Below, piece after piece: positions 1-14,139 of a stretch of DNA of 64,000 nucleotides (position 1 is the stretch's first letter; each line of letters starts with the position of its first letter). Position numbers and translations under genes: made by a program. Below the pieces are notes generated by a model. That model did not search any database. It worked only from the letters and a program-made list of their open reading frames with translations, and was not told the origin of the DNA. This DNA is from Aristolochia californica (lineage: Eukaryota > Streptophyta > Magnoliopsida > Piperales > Aristolochiaceae), in NCBI GenBank assembly GCA_029961685.1, contig JARWKL010000008.1, positions 31,001,619-31,065,618 of the forward strand. The letters are read 5' to 3'.

Positions 1-3000
1 TTATATCTTTTTTGTTTACGAGAAACATGGGAGAGAGAAAACTCAAGTTTGGATCTGAAAAAAAAAGTTGAACATCCACAAATGCAGAGAGAGATAATTC
101 CAGAAAGTATTTGTGATTTTTAAGGATGGGCAAAAAGTGGGTTTTTTGGCTCTGGTAAATATCCAACCACTTGAGGATTTGATTTTTTCTACTCCCTGAG
201 ATATTTGGCATCATTAGGCCACTTGCATCCTCAACATGTTTCTGGCATGCATGGACACCACATTTAAAGCATTTTAGGATCAGTTAGAAGTCCCTTTCCT
301 ATAAAATTCCACCAAGCTAATTATTAGGGCGTTCTACTAGTGGAATTTGCCAGACTTGGATAACAAAACCTTGGAGTTCATTTTTTATAATGCGTGAAAT
401 AAATTTTTTCACTTTTACATTTATTATGGTTTTCAAATTTTTTTTTGCATACATGGACTCTAAAATTTTCATTTTGTTGCGATATATTTTGCCTTATATC
501 TTTTTTGTTTACGAGAAAAATGGGAGAGTGAAAACTCAAGTTTGGATCTGAAAAAAAAAAGTTAAACATCCACAAATGATGAGATAGATAATTCCAAAAA
601 GTATCTGTGATTTTTAAGGATAGGCAAAAAGTGGGTTGTTTGGCTCTGGTTAATATCCAACTACTTGAGGATTTGATTTTTTTCTACTCCTTGAGATTTT
701 TGGCAGCATTAGGGCCACTTGCATCCTATACATGTTTCTAGCATGCATGGACACCACATTTAAAGCATGGTAGGATCAGTTAGAAGTCCCTTTCCTATAA
801 AATTCCACCAAGCTAATTATTAGGGGGTTGTACTAGTGGAATTTCCCAGACATGGATAACAAAACCTAGGAGTTCATTTTTTATAATGAGTGAAATAATT
901 TTCTTCACTTTTACATTTATTATGGTTTTCAAATTTTTTTTTGCGTACATGGACTCAAAAATTTTCATTTTGTTGCGATATATTTTGCCTTATATCTTTT
1001 TTGTTTACGAGAAAAATGGGATAGTGATAACTCAAGTTTGGATCTGAAAAAAAAAAGTTGAACATCCACAAATGCTGTGAGAGATAATTCCAAAAAGTAT
1101 CTGTGATTTTTAAGGATAGGCAAAAAGTGGGTTGTTTGGCTCTGGTAACTATCCAACCACTTGAGGATTTGATTTTTTCTACTCCTTGAGATTTTTGGCA
1201 TCATTCGGCCACTTGCATCCTCAACATGTTCCTGGCAAGCATGGACACCACATTTAAAGCATGTTAGGATCAGTTAGAAGTCCCTTTCCTATAAAATTCC
1301 ACCAAGCAAATTATTAGGGGGTTGTACTAGTGGAATTTCCCAAACATGGATAACAAAACCTTGGAGTTCACTTTTTATAGTGCGTGAATTAATTTTCTTC
1401 ACTTTTTACATTTATTATGGTTTTCAAATTTTTTTTTTGCATACATGGACTCTAAAATTGTCATTTTGTTGCGATCTATTTTGCCATATATCTTTTTTGT
1501 TTACGAGAAAAATGGGAGAGTGAAAACACAAGTTTTGATTTGAAAAAAAAAAGTTGAAGATCCACAAATGCTGAGAGAGATAATTCCAAAAAGTATAAGT
1601 GATTTTTAAGGATAGGCAAAAAGTGGGTTGTTTGGCTCTGGTAAATATCCAACCACTTGACGATTTGATTTTTTCTATTCCCTGAGATTTTTGGCATCAT
1701 TAGGCCAGCTGCATCGTCAACATGTTTCTGGAATGCATGGACACCACATTTAAAGCATGTTAGGATCAGTTCGAAGTCCCTTTCCTATAAAATTCCACCA
1801 AGCTAATTATTATTGGGTTATACTAGTGGAATTTCCCAAACAAGGATAACAAAACCTTGGAGTTCATTTTTTATAGTGCGTGAAATAATTTTCTTCACTT
1901 TTACATTTATTATGGTTTTCAAATTTTTTTTTGCATACATGGACTCTAAAATTTTCATTTTGTTGCGATCTATTTTTCCTTATATCTTTTTTGTTTACGA
2001 GAAAAAAGGGAGAGTGAAAACTCAAGTTTGGATCTGAAAAAAAAAAGTTGAACATTCACAAATGATGAGATAGATAATTCCAAAAAGTATCTGTGATTTT
2101 TAAGGATAGGCAAAAAGTGGGTTGTTTGGCTCTGGTAAATATCCAACCACTTAAAGATTTGATTTTTTCTACTCCTTGAGATTTTTGGCAGCATTAGGGC
2201 CACTTGCACCCTCAACATGTTTCTGGCATGCATGGACACCACATTTAAAACATGTTAGGATCAGTTAGAAGTCCCTTTCTTATAAAATTCCACCAAGCTA
2301 ATTATTAGGGGGTTGTGCTAATGGAATTTCCCGAACATGGATAACAAAACCTTGGAGTTCATTTTTTATAGTGCGTGAAATAATTTTCTTCACTTTTACA
2401 TTTATTATGGTTTTCAAATTTTTTTTTGCATACATGGACTCTAAAATTTTCATTTTGTTGCGATCTATTTTGCCTTATATCTTTTTTGTCTACGAGAAAA
2501 TGGGAGAGAGAAAACTGAAGTTTGGATCTGAAAAAAAAAAGTTGAACATCCACAAATGCTGAGAGAGATAATTCCAAAAAGTATCGGTGATTTTTAAGGA
2601 TAGGAAAAAAGTGGGTTGTTTGGCTCTGGTAAATATCCAACCACTTGAGGATTTGATTTTTTCTACTCCCTGACATATTTGGCATCATTAAGGCCACTTG
2701 CATCCTCAACATGTTTCTGGCAAGCATAGACACCACATTTAAAGCATGTTAGGATCAGTTAGAAGTCCCTTTCCTATAAAATTCCACCAAGCTAATTATT
2801 AGGGGGTTGTACTAGTGGAATTTCCCGAACATGGATAACAAAACCTTGGAGTTAATTTTTTATAGTGCATGAAATAATTTTCTTCACTTTTACATTTATT
2901 ATGGTGTTCAAATTTTTTTTTGCAAACATGGACTCTAAATTTTTCATTTTGTTGCGATCTATTTTGCCTTATATCTTTTTTGTTTACGAGAAAAATGGGA

Positions 3001-3347
3001 GAGTGAAAACTCAAGTTTGGATCTGAAAAAAAAAAAGTTGAACATCCACAAATTGTGAGAGAGATAATTCCAAAAAGTATCTGTGATTTTTAAGGATAGG
3101 CAAAAAGTGGGTTGCTTGGCTCTGGTAAATATCCAACCACTTGAGGATTTGATTTTTTCTACTTCCTGTGATTTTTGGCATCATTAGCGCCACTTGCATC
3201 CTGAACATGTTTCTGGCATGCATGGACACCACATTTAAAGCATGTTAGGATCAGTTAGAAGTCCCTTCCCTATAAAACTCCACCAAGCTAATTATTAGGG
3301 AGTTGTACTAGTGGAATTTCCCAAACATGGATAACAAAACCTTGGAG
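1..3347. repeat. Left array segment: diversified monomers
   Basis: A 376-bp partial monomer is followed by copies starting at 377, 873, 1367, 1863, 2358 and 2852. Neighbours differ at many scattered bases and no long exact duplication is evident within the segment. The copy at 873 and its neighbours carry small variants such as tgctgtgagaga (about 1,072), which recur near 22.3, 34.1, 43.5 and 62.2 kb. Repeated minus-strand open frames here are repeat by-products. Confidence 0.9.
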
Positions 3348-5821
3348 TCCATTTTTTATAGTGCGTGAAATAATTTTCTTCACTTTTACATTTATTATAG
3401 TTTTCAAATTTTTTTTTTGTAAACATGGACTGTAAAATTTTTATTTTTGTGCGATCTATTTTGCCTTATATCTTTTTTGTTTACGAGAAAAATGGGAGAG
3501 TGAAAACTCAAGTTTGGATCTGAAAAAAAAAAAGTTGAACATTCACAAATGCTGAGAGAGATAATTCCAAAAAGTATATGTGATTTTTAAGGATAGGCAA
3601 AAAGTGGGTTGTTTGGCTCTGTTAAATATCCAACCACTTGAGGATTTGATTTTTTCTACTCCCCGAGATTTTAGGCATAATTAGGGCCACTTGCATCCTC
3701 AACATGTTTCTGGCATGCAAGGACACCACATTTAAAGCATGTTAGGATCAGTTAGAAGTCCCTTTCCTATAAAATTCCACCAAGCTAATTCTTAGGGGGT
3801 TGTACTAGTGGAATTTCCCAAACATGGATAACAAAACCTTGGAGTTCATTTTTTTATAGTGCGTGAAATAATTTTCTTCACTTTTACATTTATTATGGTT
3901 TTCAAATTTTTTTTGCATACATGTACTCTAAAATTTTCATTTTGTTGCGATCTATTTTGCCGTATGTCTTTTTTGTTTACGTGAAAATGGGAGAGTGAAA
4001 ACTCAAGTTTGGATCTGAAAAAAAAATGTTGAACATCCACAACTGCTGAGAGAGATAATTCCAAAAAGTATCTATGATTTTTAAGGAAAGACAAAAAGTG
4101 GGTTGTTTGGCTTTGTTAAATATCCAACCACTTGAGGATTTGATTTTTTCTACTCCCAAAGATTTTTGGCATCATTAGGGCCACTTGCATCCTCAACATG
4201 TTTCTGGCATGCATGGACATCATATTTAAAGCATGTTAAGAACAGTTAGTAGTCCCTTTCCTATAAAATTCCACCAAGCTAATTATTAGGGGGTTGTACT
4301 AGTGGAATTTCCCAAACATGGATAACAAAACCTTGCAGTTCTTTTTTTATAGTGCGTGAAATAATTTTCTTCACTTTTACATTTATTATGGTTTTCAAAT
4401 TTTTTTTTGCATACACGGACTCTAAAATTTTCATTTTGTTACGATCTATATTGCCTTATATCTTTTTTGTTTACGAGAAAAATGGGAGTGTGAAAACTCA
4501 AGTTTGCATCTGAAAAAAAAAAGTTGAACATCCACAAATGTTGAGAAGGATTATTCCAAAAAGTATCTGTGATTTTTAAGGATAGGCAAAAAGTGGGTTG
4601 TTTGGCTCTGTTAAATATCCAACCACTTGAGGATTTGATTTTTTCTACTCCCGGAGATTTTTGGCATCATTAGGGCCACTTGCATCCTCAACATGTTTCT
4701 AGCATGCATGGACATCACATTTAAAGCATGTTAAGATCAGTTAGAAGTCCCTTTCCTATAAAATTCCACCAAGCTAATTATTAAGAGGTTGTAGTGGAAT
4801 TTCCTAAACATGGATAACAAAACCTTGGAGTTCATTTTTTATAGTGCGTGAAATAATTTTCTTCACTTTTACATTTATTATGGTTTTCAAATTTTTTTTT
4901 GCATACATGGACTCTAAAATTTTCATTTTGTTGCGATCTATTTTGCCTTATATCTTTTTTGTTTATGAGAAAAATGGGAGAGTGAAAACTCAAGTTTGAA
5001 TCTGAAAAAAAAAAGTTGAACATCCACAAATGTTGACAGAGAAAATTCCAAAAAGTATCTGTGATTTTTAAGGATAGGCAAAAAGTGGGTTGTTTGGCTC
5101 TGTTAAATATCCTACCACTTGAGGATTTGATTTTTTCTACTTCCTGATATTTTTGGCATCATTAGGGCCACTTGCATCCTCAACATGTTTCTGGCATGCA
5201 TGGACATCACATTTAATGCATGTTAAGATCAGTTAGAAGTCCCTTTCCTATAAAATTCCACCAAGCTAATTATTAGGGGGTTGTCCTAGTGGAATTTCCC
5301 AAACATGGATAACAAAACCTTGGTGTTCATTTTTTATAGTGCGTGAAATAATTTTGCTTCACTTTTAACATTTATTATGGTTTCAAAATTTTTTTTTTGC
5401 ATACATGGACTCTGAAATTTTCATTTTGTTGCGATCTATTTTGCCTTATATCTTTTTGTTTACGAGAAAATGGGAGAGTGAAAACTCAAGTTTGGATCTG
5501 AATAAAAAAAGTTGAACATCCACAAATGTTGACATAGATAATTCCAAAATGTATCTGTGATTTTTAAGAATAGGCAAAAAGTGGGTTGTTTGGCTCATTT
5601 AAATATCCAACCACTTGAGGATTTGATTTTTTCTACTCCCAGAGATTTTTGGCATCATTAGGGCCACTTGCATCCTCAACACGTTTCTGGCATGCATGGA
5701 CATCACATTTAAAGCATGTTAAGATCAGTTAGAAGTCCCTTTCCTATAAAACTTCACCAAGCTAATTATTAGGGGGTTGTGCTAGTGGAATTTCCCAAAC
5801 ATGGATAACAAAACCTTGGAG
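3348..5821. repeat. Local subfamily with gttaaatatcc and gttaagatcag variants
   Basis: Five successive monomers (starts 3348, 3845, 4339, 4831, 5326) share ctgttaaatatcc, or a close form, in place of ctggtaaatatcc. The last four also share ggacatcac or a close form in place of ggacaccac, and gttaagatcag, or a close form, in place of gttaggatcag. The same set of variants is seen in the monomers starting at 9782 and 10275 and in their later copies at 17169/17663 and 29013/29507. This marks a lineage that spread locally and was then carried with larger blocks. A 3-bp loss makes tgtagtgg out of tgtactagtgg near 4,790. Confidence 0.85.
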
Positions 5822-8400
5822 TCCATTTTTTATAGTGGGTGATATAATTTTCTTCACTTTCAACATTTATTATGGTTTTAAAATTTTTTTTTTGCATACT
5901 TGGACTCTAAAATTTTCATTTTGTTGCGATCTATTTTGCCTTATATCTTTTTTGTTTACGAGAAAGATGGGAGAATGAAAAGTCAAGTTTGGATATGAAA
6001 AAAAAAGTTGAACATCCACAAATGCTGAGAGAGATAATTCCAAAAAGTATATGTGATTTTTAAGGATAGGCAAAAAGTGGGTTGTTTGGCTCTTGTAAAT
6101 ATCCAACCACTTGAGGATTTGATTTTTTTTACTCCTTTAGATTTTTGGCATCATTAGGCCACTTGGATCCTCAACATGTTTCTGCCATGCATGGACACCA
6201 CATTTAAAGCATGTTAGGATCAGTTAGAAGTCCCTTTCCTATAAAATTCCACCAAACTAATTATTAGGGGGTTGTACTAGTGGAATTTCCCGAACATGGA
6301 TAACAAAACCTTCGAGTTCATTTTTTATAGTGCGTGAAATAATTTTCTTCACTTTTACATTTATTATGGTTTTCAAATTTTTTTTTTGCATACATGGACT
6401 CTAAAATTTTCATTTTATTGCGATCTATTTTGCCTTATATCTTTTTTGTTTACGAGAAAAATGGGAGAGAGAAAACTCAAGTTTGGATTTAAAAAAAAAA
6501 AGTTGAACATCCACAAATGCTGAGAGAGATAATTCCAAAAAGTATCGGTGATTTTTAAGGATAGAAAAAAGTGGGTTGTTTGGCTCTGGTAAATATCCAA
6601 CCACTTGAGGATTTGATTTTTTCTACTCCCTGACATATTTGGCATCATTAGGGCCCTTTGCATCCTCAACATGTTTCTGGGATGCATGGACACCACATTT
6701 AAAGCATGTTAGGATAAGTTAGAAGTCCCTTTCCTATAAAATTCCACCAAGCTAATTATTAGGGGGTTATACTAGTGGAATTTCCCAAACATGGATAGCA
6801 AAACCTTGGAGTTCACTTTTTATAGTGCATCAAATAATTTTCTTCACTTTTACATTTATTATGGTTTTCATAAATTTTTTTTGCATACATGGACTCTAAA
6901 ATTTTCATTTTGGTGCGATCTATTTTGCCTTATATCTTTTTTGTTTACGAGAAAAATGGGAGAGTGAAAACTCAAGTTTGGATCTGAAAAAAAAAAGTTG
7001 AACATCCACAAATGATGAGAGATATAATTCCAAAAAGTATCAGTGATTTTCAAGGATAGGCAAAAAGTGGGTTGTTTGGCTCTGGTAAATATCGAACCAC
7101 TTGAGGATTTGATTTTTCTACTCCCTGAGATTTTTGGCATCATTAGGGCCCCTTGCATCCTCAACATCTTTCATGCATGCATGGACATCACATTTAAAGC
7201 ATGTTCAGATCAGTTAAAAGTCCCTTTCCAATAAAATTCCACCAAGCTAATTATTAGGGGGTTGTATTAGTGGAATTTCCCAAACATGGATAACAAAACC
7301 TTGCAGTTCATTTTTTATAGTGCGTGAAATAATTTTCTTCACTTTTACATTTATTATGGTTTTCAAATTTTTTTTTGCATACATGGACTCTAAAATTTTC
7401 ATTTTGTTGCGATCGATTTTGCCATATATCTTTTTTGTTTACGAGAAAAATGGGAGAGTGAAAACTCAAGTTTTGATCTTGAAAAATAAAGTTGAACATC
7501 CACAAATGCTGAGAGAGATAATTCCAAAAACTATATGTGATTTTTAAGGATAGGCAAAAAGTGGGTTGTTTGGCTCTGGTAAATATCCAACCACTTGGGG
7601 ATTTGATTTTTTCTACTCCTTGAGATTTTTGGCATCATTAGGCCACTTGCATCCTGAACATGTTTCTGGCATGCATGGACACTAGATTTAAAGCATGTTA
7701 GGATCAGTTAGAAGTCCCTTTCCTATAAAATTCCACCAAGCTAATTATTAGGGGGTTGTACTAGTGGAATTTCTCAAACAAGGATAACAAAACCTTGGAG
7801 TTCATTTTTTATAGTGCGTGAAATAATTTACTTCACTTTTACATTTATTATGGTTTTCAAATTTTTTTTTGCATACATGGACTCTAAAATTTTCATTTTG
7901 TTGCGATCTATTTTGCCTTATATCTTTTTTGTTTACGAGACAATGGGAGAGTGAAAACTCAAGTTTGGATCTGAAAAAAAAAAGTTGACCATCCACAAAC
8001 GCTGAGACAGATAATTCCAAAAAGTATCTGTGATTTTTTTGGATAGGCAAAAAGTGGGTTGTTTGGCTCTGGTAAATATCCAACCACTTGACGATTTGAT
8101 TTTTTCTACTCCTTGAGATTTTTGGCATCATTAGGCCACTTGCATCCTCAACATGTTTCTGGCAAGCATGGACACCACATTTAAAGCATGTTAGGATCAG
8201 TTAGAAGTCCCTTTCCTATAAAATTCCACCAAGCTAATTATTAGGGGTTTGTACTAGTGGAATTTCCCAAACATGGATAACAAAAGCTTGGAGTTCATTT
8301 TTTATAGTGCGTGAAATAATTTTTTTCAGTTTTACATTTATTATGGTTTTCAAATTTTTTTTTGCATACATGGACTCTAAAATTTTCATTTTGTTGCGAT
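5822..8400. repeat. Monomers related to the 37.5 and 47.5 kb monomers
   Basis: Starts are 5822, 6317, 6812, 7307, 7801 and 8294. The first copies share unusual variants with monomers starting at 37404, 37897 and 38390: gatttttttt in place of gattttttct (6,121 and 37,701), a shortened ggatagaaaaaagtgggttg (about 6,559 and 38,138) and gggccctttgcatc (about 6,651 and 38,229). The offset is about 31,580 bp, or 64 monomers. Monomers at 47215-48688 carry the same ggatagaaaaaagtggg form. Confidence 0.8.
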
Positions 8401-11400
8401 CTATTTTGCCTTATATCTTTTTTGTTTACGAGAAAAATGGGAGAATGAAAACTCTAGTTTGGATATGACAAAAAAAAGTTGAACATCCACAAATGCTGAC
8501 AGAGATAATTCCAAAAAGTATATGTGATTTTTAAGTATAGGCAAAAAGTGGGTTGTTTGGCTCTGGTAAATATCCAACCACTTGAGGATTTGATTTTTTC
8601 TACTCCTAGAGATTTTTTGCATCATTAGGGCCACTTTCATCCTCAACATGTTTCTGGCATGCATGGACATCACATTTAAAACATGCTAAGATCAGTTAGA
8701 AGTCCCTTTCTTGTAAAATTCCACCAAGCTAATTATTAGGGGGTTGTGCTAGTGGAATTTCCCAAACATGGATAACAAAACCTTGGAGTCCATTTTTTAT
8801 AGTGCGTGAAATAATTTTCTTCACTTTTACATTTATTATGGTTTTCAATTTTTTTTTTTTTTTGTAAACATGGTCTCTAAAATTTTCATTTTTGTGCGAT
8901 CTATTTTGCGTTATATCTTTTTTGTTTACGAGAAAAATGGGAGAGTGAAAACTCAAGTTTGGATCTGAAAAAAAAAAGTTGAACATTCACAAATGCTGAG
9001 AGAGATAATTCCAAAAACTATATGTGATTTTTAAGGATAGGCAAAAAGTGGGTTGTTTGGCTCTGGTAAATATCCAACCACTTGAGGATTTGATTTTTTC
9101 TACTCCTTGAGATTTTTGGCATCATTAGGCCACTTGCATCCTGAACATGTTTCTGGCATGCATGGACACTAGATTTAAAGCATGTTAGGATCAGTTAGAA
9201 GTCACTTTCCTATAAAATTCCACCAAGCTAATTATAAGGAGGTTGTACAAGTGGAATTTCCCAAACATGGATAACAAAACCTTGGAGTTCATTTTTTATA
9301 GTGCGTGAAATAATTTTCTTCACTTTTACATTTATTATGGTTTTCAAATTTTTTTTTGCATACATGGACTCTAAAATTTTCATTTTGTTGCGATCTATTT
9401 TGCCTTATATCTTTTTTGTTTACGAGAAAAATGGGAGAGTGAAAACTCAAGTTTGGATCTGAAATAAAAATGTTGAACATCCACAAATGCTGAGAGAGAT
9501 AATTCCAAAAACTATCTGTGATTTTTAAGGATAGGCAAAAAGTGGGTTGTTTTGCTCTGGTAAATAACCAACCACTTGAGGATTTGATTTTTTCTACTCA
9601 TTGAGATTTTTGGCATCATTAGGCTACTTGGATCCTCAACATGTTTCTGGCATGCTTGGACACCACATTTAAAGCATGTTAGGATCAGTTAGAAGTCCCT
9701 TTCCTATAAAATTCCACCAAGCTAATTATTAGGGGGTTGTACTAGTGGAATTTCCCAAACATGGGTAACAAAACCTTGGAGTTCATTTTTTATAGTGCGT
9801 GAAATAATTTTCTTCACTTTTACATTTATTATGGTTTTCAAATTTTTTTTGCATACATAGACTCTAAAATTTTCATTTTGTTGCGATCTATTTTGCCGTA
9901 TATCTTTTTTGTTTACGAGAAAATGGGAGAGTGAAAACTCAAGTTTGGGTCTGAAAAAAAAAAGTTGAATATCCACAAATGCTGAGAGTGATAATTCCAA
10001 AAAGTATCTGTGATTTTTATGGCTAGGAAAAAATTGGGTTGTTTGGCTCTGTTAAATATCCAACCACTCGAGGATTTGATTTTTTCTACTCCCAGAGATT
10101 TTTGGCATCATTAGGGCCACTTGCATCCTCAACGTGTTTCTGGCATGCATGGACATAATATTTAAAGCATGTTAAGATCAGTTAGAAGTCCCTTTCCTAT
10201 AAAATTCCGCCAAGCTAATTATTAGAGGGTTGTACTAGTGGAATTTCCCAAACATGGATAACAAAACCTTGCAGTTCTTTTTTTATAGTGCGTGAAATAA
10301 TTTTCTTCACTTTTACATTTATTATGGTTTTCAAATTTTTTTTTGCATTCATGGACTCTAAAATTTTCATTTTGTTACGATCTATTTTGCCTTATATCTT
10401 TTTTGTTTACGAGAAAAATGGGAGTGTGAAAACTCAAGTTAGCATCTGAAAAAAAAAAGTTGAACATCCACAAATGTTGAGAGAGATAATTCCAAAAAGT
10501 ATCTGTGATTTTTAAGGATAGGCAAAAAGTGGGTTGTTTGGCTCTGTTAAATATCCAACCACTTGAGGATTTGATTTTTTCTACTCCCGGAGATTTTTGG
10601 CATCATTAGGGCCACTTGCATCCTCAACATGTTTCTGGCATGCATGGACATCACATTTAAAGCATGTTAAGATCAGTTAGAAGTCCGTTTCCTATAAAAT
10701 TCCACCATGCTAATTATTAGGGTGTTGTACTAGTGGAATTTACAAAACCTTTGAGTTCATTTTTGTAGTGCGTGAAATAATTTTCTTCACTTTTACATTT
10801 ATTATGGTTTTCAATTTTTTTTTTTGCATACATGGACTCTAAAATTTTCATTTTGTTGCGATCTATTTTGCCTTATATCTTTTTTGTTTACGAGAAAAAT
10901 GGGAGAGTGAAAACTCAAGTTTGGATCTGAAAAAAAAAAAATTGAACATCCACAAATGCTGAGAAGGATTATTCCAAAAAGTATCTATGATTTTTAAGGA
11001 TAGGCAAAAAGTGGGTTGTTTGGCTCTGGTAAATATCCAACCACTTCAGAATTTGATTTTTTCTACTCCTTGAGATTTTTGGCATCATTAGGCCACTTGC
11101 ATCCTCAACATGTTTCATGCATGCATGGACACCACATTTAAAGCATGTTAGGATCAGTTAGAAGTCCCTTTCCTATAAAATTCCACCAAGCTAATTATTA
11201 GGGGTTTGTACTAGTCGAATTTCCAAACATGGATAACAAAACCTTGGAGTTCATTTTTTATAGTGCGTGAAATAATTTTCTTCCCTTTTACATTTATTAT
11301 GGTTTTCAAATTTTTTTTTGCATACACGGACTCTAAAATTTTCATTTTGGTGCGATCTATTTTGCCTTATATCTTTTTTGTTTACGAGAAAAATGGGAGA

Positions 11401-12780
11401 GTGAAAACTCAAGTTTGGATATGAAAAAAAAAAAGTTGAACATCCACAAATGCTGAGAGAGATAATTCCAAAAAGTATATGTGATTTTTAAGGATAGGCA
11501 AAAAGTGGGTTGTTTGACTCAGGTAAATATCCAACCACTTGAGGATTTGATTTTTTCTACTCCTTGAGATTTTTGGCATCATTAGGCCACTTGCATCCTC
11601 AACATGTTTCTGGCAAGCATGGATACCACATTTAAAGCATGTTAGGATCAGTTAGAAGTCCCTCTCCTATAAATTCCACCAAACTAATTATTAAGGGTTT
11701 GTAGTAGTGGAATTTCCCAAACAAGGATAACAAAACCTTGGAGTTCATTTTTTATAGTGCGTGAAATAATTTTCTTCACTTTTACATTTATTATGGTTTT
11801 CAAATTTTTTTTTGCATACATGAACTCTAAAATTTTCATTTTGTTGCGATCTATTTTGCCTTATATCTTTTTTGTTTATGAGAAAAATGGGAGAATGAAA
11901 ACTCAAGTTTGGATATGAAAAAAAAAAGTTGAACATCCACAAATGCTGAGAGAGATAATTCCAAAAAGTATATGTGATTTTTTAGGATAGGAAAAAAGTG
12001 GGTTGTTTGGCTCTGGAAAATATCCAACCACTTGAGGATTTGATTTTTTCTACTCCTTGAGATTTTTGGCATCATTAGGCCACTTGGATCCTCAACATGT
12101 TTCTAGCATTCATGGACACCACTTTGAATGCATGTTAGGATCAGTTAGAAGTCCCTTTCCTATAAAATTCCCCCAAGCTAATTATTAGGGGGTTGTACTT
12201 GTGGAATTTCCCAAACATGGATAACAAAACCTTGGAGTTCATTTTTTATAGTGCGTGAAATAATTTTCTTCACTTTTACATTTATTATGGTTTTCAAATT
12301 TTTTTTTGCATACATGGACTCTAAAATTTTCATTTTGTTGCGATCTATTTTGCCTTATATCTTTTTTGTTTACAATTAAAATGGGACAGTGAAAACTCAA
12401 GTTTGAATCTGAAAAAAAAAAGTTGAACATCCAAATATTCTGAGAGAGATAATTCCAAAAAGTATCTGTGATTTTTAAGGATAGGCAAAAAGTGGGTTGT
12501 TTGGCTCTCGTAAATATCCAACCACTTGAGGATTTGATTTTTTCTACCCCCTGAGATTTTTGGCATCATTAGGGCCCCTTGAATCCTCAACATGTTTCTG
12601 GCATGCATGGACATCATATTTAAAGCATGTTCAGATCAGTTAGAAGTCCCTTTCCTATAAAATTCCACCAAGCTAATTATTAGGGGGTTGTATTAGTGGA
12701 ATTTCCCAAACATGGATAACAAAACCTTGCAGTTCATTTTTTATAGGGCGTGAAATAATTTTCTTCACTTTTACATTTAT
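8400..12780. repeat. Older block copy, offset 7,387-7,388 bp (15 monomers)
   Basis: Monomers from 8294 to 12733 match those from 15681 to 20121 in order, 15 monomers downstream. Shared private marks include ctctagtttggatatgacaa (8,451 and 15,838), the 14-15 T run followed by gtaaacatgg, ttataaggaggttgtacaag (9,233 and 16,620), atggctaggaaaaaattggg (10,019 and 17,407), the 14-bp deletion at 10,741 and tttacaattaaaatgggac (12,370 and 19,758). The copies also differ at many single bases, so this duplication is older than the 11.8-kb one. Monomer starts: 8789, 9288, 9782, 10275, 10756, 11250, 11744, 12238. Confidence 0.85.
8849..8863 (+). repeat. Expanded T run (15 T)
   Basis: The usual 8-10 T run before gcatacatgg is 15 T here and is followed by gtaaacatgg. 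The derived copies at 16,236-16,249 and 28,080-28,093 have 14 T. This marks the 15-monomer and 24-monomer duplications and accounts for the longer 499-bp monomers. Confidence 0.9.
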
Positions 12781-12789
12781 TATGGTTTT

Positions 12790-13750
12790 CAAATTTTTTT
12801 TTTGCATACATGGACTCTAAATTTTCATTTTGTTGCGATCTATTTTGCCTTATATCTTTTTTGTTTACGACAAAATGGGAGAGTGAAAACTCAAGTTTGG
12901 ATCTGAAAAAAAAAAGTTGAACATCCACTAACGCTAAGAGAGATAATTCCAAAAAGTATCTGTGATTTTTAAGAATAGGCAAAAAGTGGGTTGTTTGGCT
13001 CTGGTAAATATCCAACCACTTGAGGATTTGATTTTTTCTACTCCCTGAGAAATTTGGCATCATTTGGGCAACTTGCATCCTCAACATGTTTCTGGCAAGC
13101 ATGGACACCACATTTAAAGCATGTTAGGATATGTTAGAAGTCCCTTTCCTATAAAATTCCACCAAGCCAATTATTAGGGTGTTGTACTAGTGGAATTTAC
13201 AAAACCTTTGAGTTCATTTTTATAGTGCGTGAAATAATTTTCTTCACTTTTACATTTATTATGGTTTTGAAATTTGTTTTTGCATACATGGACTCTAAAA
13301 TTTTCATTTTGGTGCGATCTATTTTTCCTTATATCTTCTTTGTTTACGAGAAAAAAAGGAGAGTGAAAACTCAAGTTTGGATCTGAAAAAAAAAAGTTGA
13401 ACATCCACAAATGATGAGGGAGATAATTCCAAAAAGTATCTGTGATTTTTAAGGATAAGCAAAAGGTGGGTTGTTTGGCTCTGGTAAATATCCAACCATT
13501 TGAGGATTTGATTTTTTCTACTCCTTGAGATTTTTGGCAGTATTAGGGCCACATGCATCCTCAACATGTTTCTGGCATGCATGGACACCACATTTAAAGA
13601 ATGTTAGGATCAGTTAGAAGTCCCTTTCCAATAAAATTCCACCAAGCTAATTATTAGGGGGTTGTACTAGTGGAATTTCCCAGACATGGATAACAAAACC
13701 TTGGAGTTCATTTTTATAATGCGTGAAATAATTTTCTTCACTTTTACATT
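12790..13750. repeat. Block matching 21,165-22,130 (17 monomers away)
   Basis: The variants ctctaaattttcatt (one fewer A), ccgctaag-type acgctaagagag, ggatatgttag, caagccaattatt, the 14-bp deletion and gaaatttgtttttgc occur here in the same order as at 21.17-22.13 kb, offset about 8,379 bp. The preceding block matches at an offset of 7,388 bp. Relative to 15.8-22.1 kb, this region therefore lacks two monomers (those starting at 20121 and 20615). It is repeated again at 24.63-25.59 kb within copy 2. Confidence 0.8.
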
Positions 13751-14139
13751 TATGATGGTTTTCAAAATTTTTTTTGCATACATGGACTCTAAAATTGTCA
13801 TTTTGTTGCGATCTATTTTGCCATATATCTTTTTTGTTTACGAGAAAAATGGGAGAGTGAAAACTCAAGTTTTGATCTGAAAAAAGAAAGTTGAACATCC
13901 ATAAATGCTGAGAGAGATAATTCTGAAAAGTATCTGTGATTTTTAAGGATAGGCAAAAAGTGGGTTGTTTGGCTCTGGTAAATATCCAACCACTTGAGGA
14001 TTTGATTTTTTCTACTCATAGAGATTTTTGGCATCATTTGGCCACTTGAATCCTCAACATGTTTCTGGCAAGCATGGACACCACATTTAAAGCATGTTAG
14101 GATCAGTTAGAAGTCCCTTTCCTATAAAATTCCACCAAG

